Shown: positions 50,047-63,803 of the stretch, in pieces | Layout of the letters: every line of letters starts with the position of its first letter | How positions within the stretch are numbered: the stretch's first letter is position 1 | Assembly: GCF_020882245.1 (NCBI RefSeq) | Contig: NC_083599.1 | Coordinates: forward strand, 45,906,748-45,970,747 | Source of the DNA: Rhopalosiphum padi | Lineage: Eukaryota; Arthropoda; Insecta; Hemiptera; Aphididae | Direction of reading: 5' to 3' | Length of the DNA: 64,000 bases | Translations under genes and position numbers: made by a program | Notes under the pieces: model-generated | Told to the model about the DNA's origin: nothing | What the model saw: only the letters and a program-made list of their open reading frames with translations | The model's database searches: none

Positions 50047-52139
50047 CACTACCTATATAATAGTAATCTACATCGTAAAGGGATATTCAATAATGTATAT
50101 TATAATATATACGTATATACAATATATATTTAATATATTATAATAATCACGTTTTTATTCGAGCAGTTTTACCATCACCCCCTCGGCACCTCACCTATAG
50201 ATGCCATATCGTCCATCTATTTCTTATTCTTACCAGGTGAACCGATGAGATTACACTTCATATAGATTTTTAAATAGTTGTGTATTTTCGCATTTCAATG
50301 ATATCACGGTTTTTTGTTCACAGAGTTGTTGGGAAGTACGTCCGTCCAGGGATTTTGACTATTATAACGTTGCCGTATTCCCACATCGATCAGGGGAGGG
50401 AGGAGAGCACACGTATTTTTCAGCCGGCGAGGAATTCTATATAATAGTTTCACGGTTTTTATTTTTTTTTTCCACGAGCGAAGTTGCGGATTATTCGGCT
50501 TAAACCGACAAATATAATGCCACTAATACCTAATACGTATTGTGTATCGTAGAATCTTGACCGAGACCGCCGCCGCAGTCGGAGAGGCGAAAACCCGCAA
50601 CAAACGACAGCGCGTCCAAACCGCGATGAGACGTTATATTTTCCATTTCCGATTCGATGAACTCGTCGTCGCGATACGGCCGGTGTGATTCGGCAGATCG
50701 ATTTTTTTTTTCCAATACCGCGATTACTGCGTTTATATTTTATTATATAGTCTCGAAGACGGCACACGCTGAATATATATATATATATAATGCGTGTGTA
50801 TAAACGTATATACCTATATATAATATATTAGTATAGCTCAGATGTAATGAAGAAAACCGTCGACTCGATATATTTTTCTGTTAAAAATTCGTCACGCTCG
50901 TTGGCAGTTTCAAACACAATGTTACCCATAATAAGTGTATAATTTTATGCTCGTTTATGTAGAGGTACATCTCCCGAAATGTCGTCATTATAATATTGCG
51001 CGAGGGGCACGTCTCGCGATAAGGTATGATGCTCAGGCTAATTATTTTTTCCTCTCCGCGTTTGTTGATTGGTCCAATAACCTTTTGATGGGCATATCAT
51101 GGGCACTTAACGTTATTATAAATTCGATCATTTATTATATACAAACCAATGCCGGTCGGCCTTGGCGGTCATAATTCACAATATAATACCATAACGGTTG
51201 ATTCAGTCGATATGTATATAAGTAGTAGGTATATTTTATGTATGTATAATCTTGCATAAATTTTGGTATACTAACGACGATTTTTGGAGGAATGTGTTTT
51301 CAAAATCTGTTCTAAGTATATATACCTACATATAATAATTATGTAGCCCGTGGCGGTGCGCGAATGATCGATAAAATAATATAAATATATACAAACAGGA
51401 ACAAATCGGTTTAACCTTACCAATTAAGATTTTTGGATTTATTTTTAAAATCTAGAGTTAATTCTCTATACACGGATATTAGAGTTGAATTTATGAGTGG
51501 GAAGTATAAGTATAAGTTATAACTATTTCATATAAACATCAATCACGTGGCCAAAACACATAGTTATTATAATGTTTAAATGATAACTAAAAATAACTCA
51601 ATAATACAGTAATATAGGTGTGCAGTTGGAAAAATAATGATTTCCGCAAACTGTCATAACTACGTAATTGGCCATAATTTATCACACGATTCATGATTAT
51701 GGACATTGACGAGTTATTATGAAGTTATACAGTTTGACTGAACGTTTACTTTTTAATCGTACAATTGCAATAGGTGGCCAAGGTGATGATAAAAAAAAAA
51801 AACCATCAACATTATAAATGTCAAGCTATACCTTATTTAAGTATTAATATAAACTCTGTCCGTTAACTTGTTTGATTATAATAAAAATGTTAAGTTGATT
51901 TTATGTAGAAGAATATTAATTATAGTTAATTAATATTGCCAACCGAATCATATAGCGATTGCGCAACTCTAAATTTGTATAAATACATGCTATATAACTA
52001 TTCCTTTTTATTGCATACCAAGTGGTATAGGCAATAATTACACCTTTGTGTCGACTAAATCATTAAATGAAGGACTATATTTTATTTGATTAATTGTATT
52101 CACAATATTGTTGTATGGAGTTTGATTAAACGAAAATAA
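50047..52139. other. non-coding stretch
   Basis: A CpG-rich patch at 50560-50700 has overlapping frames on the minus strand (50459-50767, 50530-50715) with no motif. The rest is AT-rich. Confidence 0.55.
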
Positions 52140-52740
52140 GAGGAAAGTAGGTAACCGATCTGCGCGCTGTACAGTTTAGTAAGTAATAAGTATCGACTGC
52201 CGAGTCATTGAGTAAGTCACTGTAATGAAGTATGTATATATGTAGTATATATTGCGTTAAATTTGAATTCAATGATAAATCATTGTACATGAAAAACAAT
52301 TCTGAGCGAAGATGGTCTGTAATCGACCAGCTATACTACGAAGTATATTTGATGGTATTATGTTTTTGATATTGTTATTAAAGTAATTTATTTTATTATT
52401 AGTACCTGTATAATAAAGAGATAGGTTGGTTTGATTTTTGCCAAAAACATTAAATTTATTTTATAACTGGAATAATTGTATATGAAAATTTCACCGTAAA
52501 AAGAAAATCAATTTTATCAAAAACTGGTCTTGCATAAAAATCCTTTTTCCTATTTTTTTATTTTCATTTTTTTCTATTATTAAGAAATATAATGGGAAAT
52601 TTTTCTTTTCATCACTTCAAGTACCAATTAGATTCATTTTTTACCATAAAGATATTGATGTTGAAAATCTCAACACTCTAAAAGTTGATGGCAGATCAGA
52701 AAAATACATAATTGTGTAATCAATATATTCGTCACTTAAA
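52140..52740 (+). repeat. interspersed repeat, copy B (longest)
   Basis: The first 200 bases match copies A and C: GTCACTGTAATGAAGTATG, ATTTGAATTCAATGATAAAT, CATTGTACATGAAAAACAAT, TCTGAGCG and GGTCTGT. The following 400 bases (AAAATCAATTTT, ACTGGTCTTGC, AAGTACCAATTAGATTCA, GAAAATCTCAACACTCTAAA) probably belong to the same unit, by my impression of aphid repeats, but the other two copies here do not extend that far to prove it. Confidence 0.6.
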
Positions 52741-54225
52741 TAAAAATATAAAATTATGATCAATGAATTAATTCGTATGAACTACAGTTATAACGGATAT
52801 TTAAATGAAAATTATTTTAAATAAACGTATTATTTTTCAAATTAACTGGTAATAAATCTCGAATCGTTACAATGGGTTCTTTCGCTAATCAATAAAATAT
52901 AATAGTCGTTAAATCAATTAGAATAATCATTATTTTATTAATAAGTCATCAACACCAAGTTAATGGTTTTAAACTTATTAACTTTAACGTCTTTAACCTT
53001 TTTAAGTTTACGCCAACCTTTGACAATTGACCATCTGTTGCATTTGTGCAAAAACCGCTCCACTATACGCGGGTAATTTATGTTACAACATGGTTATCAT
53101 ATTATTATTATATTTTATACGCATCATAATGTTTTATTGTTATTACGACTATGCAATATAATAATATTATTATTTTTATTATTATTATAGTTTATAGCAT
53201 CGAGCTGAACTTGGAATCACCGGCGTATAAAACCCAACCGATTGTATAATAATATATTATTATATTATACCATAACCATAGCAACTATTATTTTTAATAC
53301 TTGGACGTGATCTATCGACTACAACATCACGCGATCGAGCGCCGCAATGTCATTGCAATAAGCGCAGGTCGTGTTGTTCCGCTACGGTATCCGGTCCGGT
53401 CCACGACCCGCTACATCGCGGTGTATTATTCACCGCAGACTGAATTCGTTTCGACATCGCAGACGAATAAATATCATAAATTCATAATGTATTATATTAT
53501 ATATGCGTAGTGCGACCAGACGCAACACATTAGGGCAGATTGTCCCGATTTTGAAATCTGCGTCCCCTTTACGAATGGACCGTTTAGCCGGACCGACGCT
53601 TTTGTCTCATATTCAGGAACATTCGGAATTTTAAAAATGTTTATTTAACCATTGGTAAATGATTATAGTCTCGAAAGAAATTCTACCACCTATTTAACTT
53701 ACCTAATATTATTTATGTGTTAAATAATTGTTACCATATATTTTAATCGCTTCTCGTTAAGGGTTGGAAAAATAGTTAAACACACCCTCCGAGTGTCAAG
53801 GAATCTATCTATATATAACTTTTATTGAAAACAGTCTAGTATGGTGACTGAGTATATAGAAGGCAACGAATAAAGAAACATTAATTTTTATCTTTTCAAT
53901 ATTATTATTACTATTATTATGTATACCTATATAAGTTATTTAAAAAGTAGTATACTCAAATGCTGTTTTACTATTTATAAACAATATTATTTTTTAAATA
54001 AAAGTAAAATTAATTAGCGTCATAATAAAGTGGATATGAGCGTTAAGTAATTTTATAAAATACAAGTATCGGTAATCCTCAAAAACTTTTAGAAAGTCTC
54101 CTCCTTTTGGACATGAAAATTATGACCACATCGCAATAACTATATGCGTAAAGATACTGTCGTTATTTCTGTGATGTATTGGTAATTTATTTTGCCGCCT
54201 ATGCGAAAATGTTATGGCACCGCCC
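52741..54225. other. non-coding, with CpG-rich patch
   Basis: CpG-rich at 53290-53620. A small imperfect stem formed by GGGCAGATT and AAATCTGCGTCCC lies at 53533-53569. No gene supported. Confidence 0.55.
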
Positions 54226-54690
54226 TTAAGGAGACGCCACACCCGATTGTGATCTCTCAGACCACAAACGTATACAACAGAACAAATTTGCGTTCAGCAG
54301 AACAAATTTAGTGTTGTCAATTTTAATTTAATGGCGAATTCACCTGTGGTCAAACTTAATGGTAAAAATACATTTTCAGTATTCGTATACGTTAGGTTTT
54401 TACGATATTATATAATTTATAAGCGTGTTGTGACTTTATCATCATTTAAAATTTTTAAATCGTAATATTTCATAATGTACGAAATATCGTAAAAAAACCG
54501 ACGTGCAAACATTGCAAATGGTGGTCTTGTCTTAAAATTGACAACTCATTTTGCCGCTCAGTTTAAAACTGTAATATATATGTTAACCCACAGCACATTA
54601 TACAATGCAATGTGTTCAGTAAAATGAATCTTGTGTCGTTAATTTTAATTTGAGGATGAATTAATCAATAATTAAATTTAAAGGTATGAG
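54226..54690 (+). mobile_element. second TTAA-type MITE, one end plus duplicated interior
   Basis: TTAA at 54226-54229 is followed by GGAGACGCCACACCC, close to the terminus of the element at 37760 (GAGGACGCCATACCC). Both then carry CAAATTTGCGTTCAGCAGAA (here at 54283-54302). The block about 54262-54370 is repeated in direct orientation at about 54580-54690 (for instance GTTCAG, then TTGTG/GTGTTGTC..TTTTAATTT, then ..GAATT). No inverted right end was found, so the copy is truncated or rearranged. Confidence 0.6.
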
Positions 54691-54743
54691 GTTATTATTT
54701 AGAGCTCGACTTAGGACTATCGTGTTACTTGAACACGTCCATC

Positions 54744-54897
54744 AAGTTGGTCTCCCAACTTTAACCGACTGACTCGAAACATATATTACGAGACACATGT
54801 TTTGAAATTTATAATTCTATACCTTTTAACATCTGTAGAATTTTTAAAATATCGGTATGGGTTCGATGTCGATCGGTTAAAGTCGGTTGGTGAACTT
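54744..54897 (+). repeat. palindromic element, about 150 bp
   Basis: CCAACTTTAACCGACTGACT (54755-54774, followed by CGAAAC) is mirrored by GTTCGATGTCGATCGGTTAA with AGTCGGTTGG (54861-54890). The arms are about 26-30 bp and separated by about 80 bp. It lies directly after the TTAA-type repeat. Probably a small MITE; no flanking duplication seen. Confidence 0.55.
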
Positions 54898-54986
54898 CAC
54901 ACGGATATTACTTCAACTATAGTAACTACAGCTACATTATGTGCGTACAATTTTTCCATTTATACAAAACGGTCCTAACTCCTAAT

Positions 54987-54987
<1 letters not shown>

Positions 54988-55018
<31 letters not shown>
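54988..55018 (+). repeat. (TAA)n microsatellite
   Basis: Ten TAA units. Confidence 0.95.
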
Positions 55019-55020
<2 letters not shown>

Positions 55021-58000
55021 TATTTTACATTTATCTATAAGATGTTTTACATAGATGCTCAGTGACTTACTAGACATCGTTGTCTAAAAATATATTCGAA
55101 AATTTGCCATTCCGTATACGTGTGACGATAATCATTTTCGATTACGCAACTATCACGCACGCGCCATCCGCAATGGCGAAACGCAACGATGAAACGCGTC
55201 CTGTTTAGATCCATTAATAATGACGACAATTCATCGCAGACTATGAATTTGTTATTGATATTTTTTTTTACATAACAGGTATATTTAAGCATAATATATT
55301 GATATATTTACTAGTTTAAATGTACACATAACGGAACATTTTAATTTATCGTCACCTGCACAAACGCGTATATTATATTATCTAATATAATATTATTGGA
55401 CACATTATATATTTTCAGAATATTCCAAAGATGAGTTTACGTTAAAAAAAAAACCGTAATGTATATACGTATATTGGTAGAGATAAATCTGAGCGCTCCA
55501 AATAATATTATCATCGCATATTTATTATCGCATATCATATGAACGTGAACGACCGAGTTATTATTATTTCCTTTGGTTTGCCTTATATGCAAAATAGTTG
55601 AGTAATTTCGTCATGCACTTTACACTTGCACGCGAGGATTACAACAATAATTTTTCGATCCGTGTAGTTTGTTGGTATAATATCATAATATTGTTATAAT
55701 ATTCTAAATGTTTGACCAAAACAAAAATATATTCTGAGCGTGTGCAAATTAGGTATGCAAATTTGTTCGTTATCTATTAAATCTGTAGCTATTAAATAGA
55801 CTTCGGGTACCTGTGCGAGTACATAAAAATGAAACAAAATTAATTAAAATCCAGTCTAGCTAGGTTTAAACAGGTACTTGTTGCTTAAATTTGAATTTAT
55901 TCCACATATTATTTATGTTAATCATTGTAATATTATGTGAACTTTATACTATATACACCGTACAGTAATGTTAATTATGGAGATTATATTATTATTGTAC
56001 CTACACGTTTAAACAATTATTTTATTTTTTATACATTTTTAATGAATTTAATATTTTGACAGTGTCTGTATAGTGAATGCATCTTGTTAAAAAAATGTAT
56101 ATCATAATGCATTTTAATGTCAGTTAATATGATGTTATATAATATTTATAAAGATTTTAGAGTGAGGTGAGGGCTCATAATTTATTATAATGTTTTACAA
56201 CAATATGCACATTACTTCGGAGTATCCGTTTTTTCCTTGGTTTTTTTAGAGTGGAAAACGTATAAAAATAAATTCGCAAACAGTTTTTCGCGTACATTCG
56301 ACCCTGAAATCAATATCATTTTATGTAAGCGCACAAACGAATAATACATACATCATATATTATATTATACATTAATATATACACACACACTGTGTATAGG
56401 TTATACGCGCCGTATAGAATATATACCCATTGGGTACGCAACACATTGAAGTATTATTTAACAAAAAATAATCATTATGAACGCTTTACATTTTACAACA
56501 AGGTATATAGGTACCTATATCTATAATACGACGTGTACATTTGTTATTCGAAGTGTTTGAATATACCTCTAAATGATGCAACGATTGTTGCGTTTGGTGG
56601 AAAGGATTTTTTTTTTTTTTTTTTAACAGTACATATACGTATAGGTAGAGATGTATTGTACACGTCAAACGGCGTTGAGAATTCATACGTCGAAGAATAG
56701 TGCCAGCCCAGTGATATTTGGCCATCTGCTTTCAAAACGACGATTTTGTAAACGCTTTTTTTTTTCAACGTTTACCTGAGGTTTTTTTTACCGTAATTAA
56801 ACGTTATTTGTTTACAGGCATGTTTACCTGTGTACATTACTATATTAATAATATGTACATAGGCACCAGGCATTATACCTATGTCACACCGCGGGCACGA
56901 CGAATGGGGTCATGTCCTTCGGTCGGCGTTATTCTCACCTGTGAGAGTGCGGTACCATTATCATAATAATAATTTAGTATTTACGCGCGCATTAGGTATA
57001 AATACATATACATATAAGATAGAAGTATATATGTGTCATAATATAACAACAACTCATTTAGCCCCGACCCCTTATAAGCAGCATGCGAGGGCGTCTCGAA
57101 TCCTTAATTTCTTATACGTTTTTTCTTTTCGTCAACACAATATAGGTATAATATTGTATATAATATAACTTAAAAGGGACGAATCAACGAGTATAATATA
57201 ATATGAGCATATTTTATTTCAAGGACATAATACCTGTACGATAGGGTGGGTGTAACTGTGTAAGGACTAACGATATATACTCCACGTTAATAATGTATAT
57301 TATATAATCTTTCATTTTTATTTATTTATGTTTTTTATCCTCGTCGACTGACCTTCGGAAGGGAGAAAATAAGAATCCTTGCCCGACCGTTGTCGTCTTC
57401 GGGTACAGACACACAGCAGTACAGCACACATCGTAGGTCATGTAGTTATACATGTATCCACATAAATCCCGCGTCATCTGGTCAACCCGTGACACGTCGC
57501 CGACGACCGTGGTCGTGGTTTAATTAACTGCAACAGTCGCGTTTGGTTTTTTCATCGTCTTCTACCCACTTCCCCCCGCATAGTTCACACGTAACGTTTT
57601 CCGTGGACACCTTTAGGCGCCTACCATCCTGTATATATTACTGTAATAATCATTATCATATGGTCAGGTATACGTAAGTATATACAAAATATACGTACTC
57701 TGCTGTTCAATTATTATTATTATCATTATCAAAAAAACAGCAAAGCGCGATGAGCCGATGACCAAGCCCACGCCACGCGGTCGGTCTCGAAATATGTATA
57801 GATTTTTATCGTACACCATACTATTATTACGCTAATCAAGTCGAAATGACCGCCCTGATCTCGACCGGATGTGATTATTTTAATAAGATTTTTTTTTGTT
57901 TTACCTTTATCTACAGACTACGAAATTATTAAAAAAAAAATATTTTATGTTAAAACTACCTTTATAGGTATCGTGATAAATTGTCTGGATAAATAGAGAG

Positions 58001-58407
58001 TATATTTTTTCAAGTGTTTTTTCGGTGTGAGAAAAAAAAATTTGAACCGCCTCTTAACGGCTGTTAAACGGTGTGGACAGATTTCTTGTGCGCTGCTGCA
58101 GCTGGAGTTTCCGTATTTAATTATGACAATGAAAAAGATGAAAAACGTATTACACTTCACATTACATTATAAGTACGATACGATTAGGGAAAACATAAAA
58201 AACCTACAACGACGACGACAAAGAAAGTGGAAATTTATCTTCTTTTAACTACATTAATTTGGACTACAAATATATTTACTGTACTTATACCTATAATGGT
58301 ATTCTATAGATACCGCTTAAAATAATTACGATACAAATTATTAAAACTTAGCCATAAAAGTATCTGTTATTTAGAGGTTTTTTTTACAGATAAGTATTAA
58401 GTACCTT
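55019..58407. other. non-coding, with CpG-rich patch
   Basis: A T18 run at 56607-56624 creates the Lys-run frames at 56486-56768. CpG-rich at 57340-57830 without coherent coding. No gene supported. Confidence 0.55.
56607..56624 (+). repeat. T18 homopolymer
   Basis: Uninterrupted T run; no retroposed sequence recognised beside it. Confidence 0.85.
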
Positions 58408-58479
58408 TATAGTGAAAATATTTCCGTTCCCGACAATGTCCGCAATACAGAAGTGTCCGTTAAAAAATATTTCACTGTA
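58408..58479 (+). mobile_element. miniature TA-flanked inverted-repeat element
   Basis: TAGTGAAAATATTT at 58410 mirrors AAATATTTCACTG ending at 58477, with TA outside both ends. Inside, AATGTCCGC and AGTGTCCGTTA are direct sub-repeats of a GTGTCCGTTA-type word common at Tc1/mariner ends. At about 68 bp it is little more than two joined termini. Confidence 0.5.
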
Positions 58480-61400
58480 ATGTTTACTATAATAACCTAT
58501 GGATCCTGAAATGTTTTTGATGAATAACAGAATAATGACTCGATAATGAATAGCTAATATTTAATTACATATACCTACACTTACTATAAAATATAACAGA
58601 ATTAGTTTTATGGATCACTTGGCAGAAGAAAATTGATCTAATAGTGAGTTAATATATCAAAAAATTTAGAAAACACTGTCTTATAAAAAATTGATTGATG
58701 ACATTTAACCTACGATTGTTCCAAAATTAATGTATTAAAATTCGATAATGAGACGTTATTGTAAAAAGTAATTTGATATTATAAAATTATAATAATTTAT
58801 TATATGTTCTATATAAACGTATCTTCTTCCTTCCTATTCAATAATACAGTTTATATCTACTTTCTTTTAATTGCTTGAAAAATTATTTAAATTACTACTC
58901 TAACATTTATTAAATTAAATTAAATCAATTACATTTAAATAACGTATGATTAATCAATTAGACTTTTTTTTTACAACTTATTATTTTCATCAAACCTCGA
59001 CAGTAAAGTGTAGATACTTTCCTTTTAATAGTTTTTATAAAATGTATTTAAAATGAAGGGAAAAGATTAATATTGTTTTGTTTATTAAATACTTACTGCT
59101 TGGTCTACTTCATAATTTATAGAAAAAGAAAGCAGTACCAATATTATAACCTATAGGTATAAATACTATACTTACTTATTTACAAAACTATATTATGTTA
59201 ATAAGCGAGTGATATTAAATTTAAATAAGGTAATTTATTCAATTAAAAAAAAAAAACAAATGTAAATATAAATCGGATAAACATAAATTCTATAGGTATA
59301 TTGCAACAAGTATGTTTTGTATGTATAATAATAATAATATTATATTATAAATAATAAATATTATTTACATATTATAAGCTTACACACACATGCATTTGCA
59401 CATGCTAATTACAACTGTAATATTTAATTTTGTTATCTTTTACGATTATTATTTTAATCACTTTACAGACTATTTTAACGAATGATACGTGGGTTGAAAA
59501 AACATTTGACGTTATCATGCAAATTTTTTCACTGATGCACTCAAATTATTACTTATCAGTTTTCACTTTATGAATACACCCTTTCGGATTACCCTACGTG
59601 CAATAGTAATACACGTAGCCACGCGTAGGTTTAAAAAGAATAATTCGTAAATTATGATTATGACTATTTTTTTAAATATTAATTCAATAATGAATTTTTT
59701 AAAATTTAAAATTTTTTTAAGGACCATGTTATTAATAATTATTCACGCTACATGAATATGTAGCTTTAATTAACGCTGGATAAAAAAATTGAATATCGGT
59801 TACTTACGAGAATAATAATATATTCTATTCATGTTAATATGATAATAGACAACTTAAACGTAGAGATGTTTTACCTTTTAACATTTACGAGGTGACAACG
59901 ATGATAAATAAATACCATTTGATGTATTCTTATATATTATTATGTATCAAAGCACCCGAGGAAATATAACTATATAATCATACAGCGTGCAAGAAAATAA
60001 AGTTTTTCGAACTGCAGTTCAGCCACGCACTATTATTAAGAGGGACATGTTGTCAAACGAGCAAAAATTGGTATAACCGAAATAATTAATATACAATTAA
60101 AGAGACCGTAAAATATTTTGGAGCTATAATCAGTCAGAAATTGGTATGAACAGATGTGGTGTATTATATTGCGACGTTTTCTGCAAAAACAAATTAAATA
60201 CAATTATGCGCTCGCGGGCGGAACAGCTACATTATAATGATTTAATAATTATATTATAATGGCCGTATGCGCGCGTTCAAACGATTTTAAGTTATACTAG
60301 TAAAAGTAATTAATAATTAAAGATTTCGAACACTTCTATTATGCGTTTACGATAGGCAAGTCGGAGTAGATAGGCACATAAATTGTTAGAGCTACATATT
60401 CGATACCTAAATAATAAATGATATACAATTTCACAAATATGAAAATATTAACATATGATTTTTTAAATTGTTTAATTATACATTTTTCATTTTGACCAAG
60501 ATTTCGTTTCCTGAGCGTACTTGTATTACACCTTTTGAAGACAATATTTTAAATGGAACATTTTTTAAACGTGGTCTGAAGTAGAAGGACTGAATGAAAC
60601 TACATAGTACCATAATATCGTACTTATTATATTATGCCAATTGGTATCAACAGATCATAATACAGTGATACAGTACTTCATGTGTCGCATAAATCGGGAA
60701 GTGAGTTTATACAATTTTAAATTTATAATGGTTCACTGATCAGAGCGTGTGGTTATTGCAGGCATATGAATGCCGTGTACACCGGACGGAGGTACATATA
60801 CGTAAATACAAAATAAATATTAATATGGTATTATCATTTATAAGGATATTATATTATATCGATCGGCCGTCAAAACAATCGGGTTCTTTTTTACGTTATA
60901 ATAATTCATCGTGCCCAAAAGCAATAGACTATTTTTAAATTTATTTTTTATAAAAAAAAAAAACAATACCCGAGTGCACGAGACGACATGACAGGATGGT
61001 TATACCTAAATACCGAAAACTATAACCAAAAAAGAAAACGAAAACGCCGATGTCCGGTTGATATACGATGTACACGAGTGTATTGTGTAAGAAACGTCAA
61101 GGAACAAGTAAAAACGAAAAAAAAAAACATTTCAATTTGTAATCCCTTTGAAAGTACGAGTTGTATACTTGTATAATAAACACATGTAATTGCGGACAGA
61201 GTATAATACCCGTAATGGTAGGTACTGAACTACTTAATACATACCGAATGAATACAATTCGATTTGTATGGTATCTACCTTTTACAATATTTAAGGTCCA
61301 TCAATTATATATTTAAAGGTACCTCAAAAGATTTCAAACCTTAGTATTGTTAAAAGAAAATATTCCCAAAAAATGTATTTTACCTATAAACGTATCGTTT

Positions 61401-63803
61401 AAAAAAATCGTCATTATTTAAACTTAAAAAAAAAGAACGTCTTTCTTCGATCGGAATTTTGTATTTAATGGTTACTACAACACGTGGTTTACGTGATTTT
61501 AGACGTTTTAAAAGTTATATAGAATATGCAGTGATAATAATAATATTATAGCATATTTCAGAAATATTTCCACGTCCACACACTGCATAATAACGGTTTG
61601 AACTTTGTAATCTGTTAACATTTCAGGGCATATACCTAATAATGGAATTTAACGAAATAAAGTTAGTTTATTTCATTATTATAGGTACCTTTAACAATGT
61701 AAATATATATAACCTATTTATTCTAAATAAAATAAATAATTATAGAATTTATTTGAAAGTAATTATAATATATTTCTTGATTCTTCATTATTTTGTATGG
61801 GAGAACATGAAACTTTTTTAGGAAATTTACTTTTCTGTTTATTTTATTGTATTATTACAATAATATTAGATTAAATTGTTTTTTTAGCTTTGATATTTAA
61901 GCAGTGATTTTTGAAAATAATCATTTTTATTCGCATGGGAATAATACAAGATCCCACACATATTGTCATAGATTTTTGTTAAGTTAATTTTTTTTCTTGA
62001 GTACTTTTACTGAATTATGAAAAAAAATTGAATTTGGTCGAAATTTCTATAAAAAAAAATATATCGATAGAAAACATATTTGAGAAATGGAAATAATATG
62101 TGCTTATATAGTAATGCGTGTTGGTGTTTATTTTAATATAATTTAAGATCGGTAACTAATCTATCAGTATTGTTTTAGTGATATAGGTCAGAACTAAAAC
62201 TTTACGATGTTGGTTGCCACCAGAATAAAATCCATAGAAAATACTAGTTAAATTATGTCAACAATATCGTGAACGGTAAAATTAATATAGACATATTAAG
62301 TTTTAAAAGAAATGTTATGGTGTTAAAAAAACTAATTTTGATAATATTTTTATATATTTGTAATTATTCCTTTTTTCTTTTGTATAAACATAATTTAATT
62401 GTAATAATTATATCACAGACATGTATAAATATTATTTTCGTGGACTATACCTATCTATATAATTCATACATGTTAATACAATATCTATGTGTATACATTT
62501 TACATTATACTACATACTAGGAAAACAGAGTGTAATAGAAAAAATGTACAAATAAATTTAGCCAAGTGCCTTACCGTATTATTATAATATATAACTTTTA
62601 TATAATATCATAATATAGTTATTATTATTTCGATTAAAATAAATTAAATAATATTGAATACAGTTAACAATATGTATTACTTATACTACTTAGTTTAAAT
62701 TAAATTATCAGTTAAATCTGTTAAATTCTGTATTTTTACATGAAGGATTTTTAAAAAAAAAATACGTGAAAATAAACATCATAATATGTATAAATCTCCA
62801 AATGTGACGGGACGTGCGTGTCTTCAGACGGGCATACCAAATATAGAGGCCTCTTCAGCCTTTGTAGGTACAATATGTGTGTGTGTGTGTGTGTAATTTA
62901 CGGATTGAAACGAATTCTCAATAAGCGTCGTTCTGAACGACGTGAACGGATGACTGTAAAAAATACAACAAAAACGTTTTACAACCAATAAAATATACCG
63001 TTTGTAGTGAGATCTTACAACAGTCAAATATTTTGTAACATTTTTATTTATTTTTTTTATTTTAGCTATTTATATTTTTTACACCTCGACGTTTATGTAT
63101 ATATTATATTATGTATTTATGTATGTAAAGTAAACGTACGTGTGTACGAGCAGAGTACACACTTAAACTAAAAGTGTACCTACATATACGTATGCATACA
63201 TAATATATAAATACACTATACTTAACCGGTTTGTCGTGTTCTTTTTGACCAGTTATAAATTGTAAATTTTATGTTTCGACTTAGACTTATTTTATCGCAA
63301 TAACTCTCATTTTGAAGTAGTGTTAGCATAGGTTTATTATTTTATTTCCCGTCGTCTATAGCAACATTATACATCTACAGTTGCAATTATATTTACAACT
63401 TCTGTTTTCGGGACCAGCTAGAACTACACGGTGACACGTTTGAACGTTTTTTATACACATTACAGATATTTTTTATGTACATAAATAAAAAAGTATCTAA
63501 TTTTATTAGAATAAAATTAATTGTAGATGAATATTTGATTTTTATTACGCTTGGTATTTGAGTTTAGGTATTTGGTGTAAATATTGTCCTAAGCGAAAAC
63601 CTGTACCTACGCGTATCCAACCGGACAAGAGTAAAAAAACGACCCCGAATACGGCTGTTGGAATAATATTATATAAATTCGATCAACCATCTATAAGTAT
63701 TTAAGGGGGCGTCGTTTCAGAATTTTGCGTGGAATAACATGCCGACTTAAATCACAGCCACACGTAAAATAGGTACTTATGTTATGTACTACCATTTTTT
63801 AAC
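58480..63803. other. long AT-rich non-coding stretch
   Basis: Only short frames (60-83 codons), none with a motif. TTAAGAGGGACATG at 60037 resembles the start of the TTAA-type MITE, but without a partner. (TG)10 at 62875-62894. Confidence 0.6.
62875..62894 (+). repeat. (TG)10 microsatellite
   Basis: Ten uninterrupted TG units; it creates the Thr-His run of the minus frame at 62824-63027, which is not a gene. Confidence 0.95.

Noticed and set aside
60035..60110. TTAAGAGGGACATG as a third TTAA-type MITE
   Set aside because: Only the first eight bases match the family, and no inverted partner is found within 1 kb.
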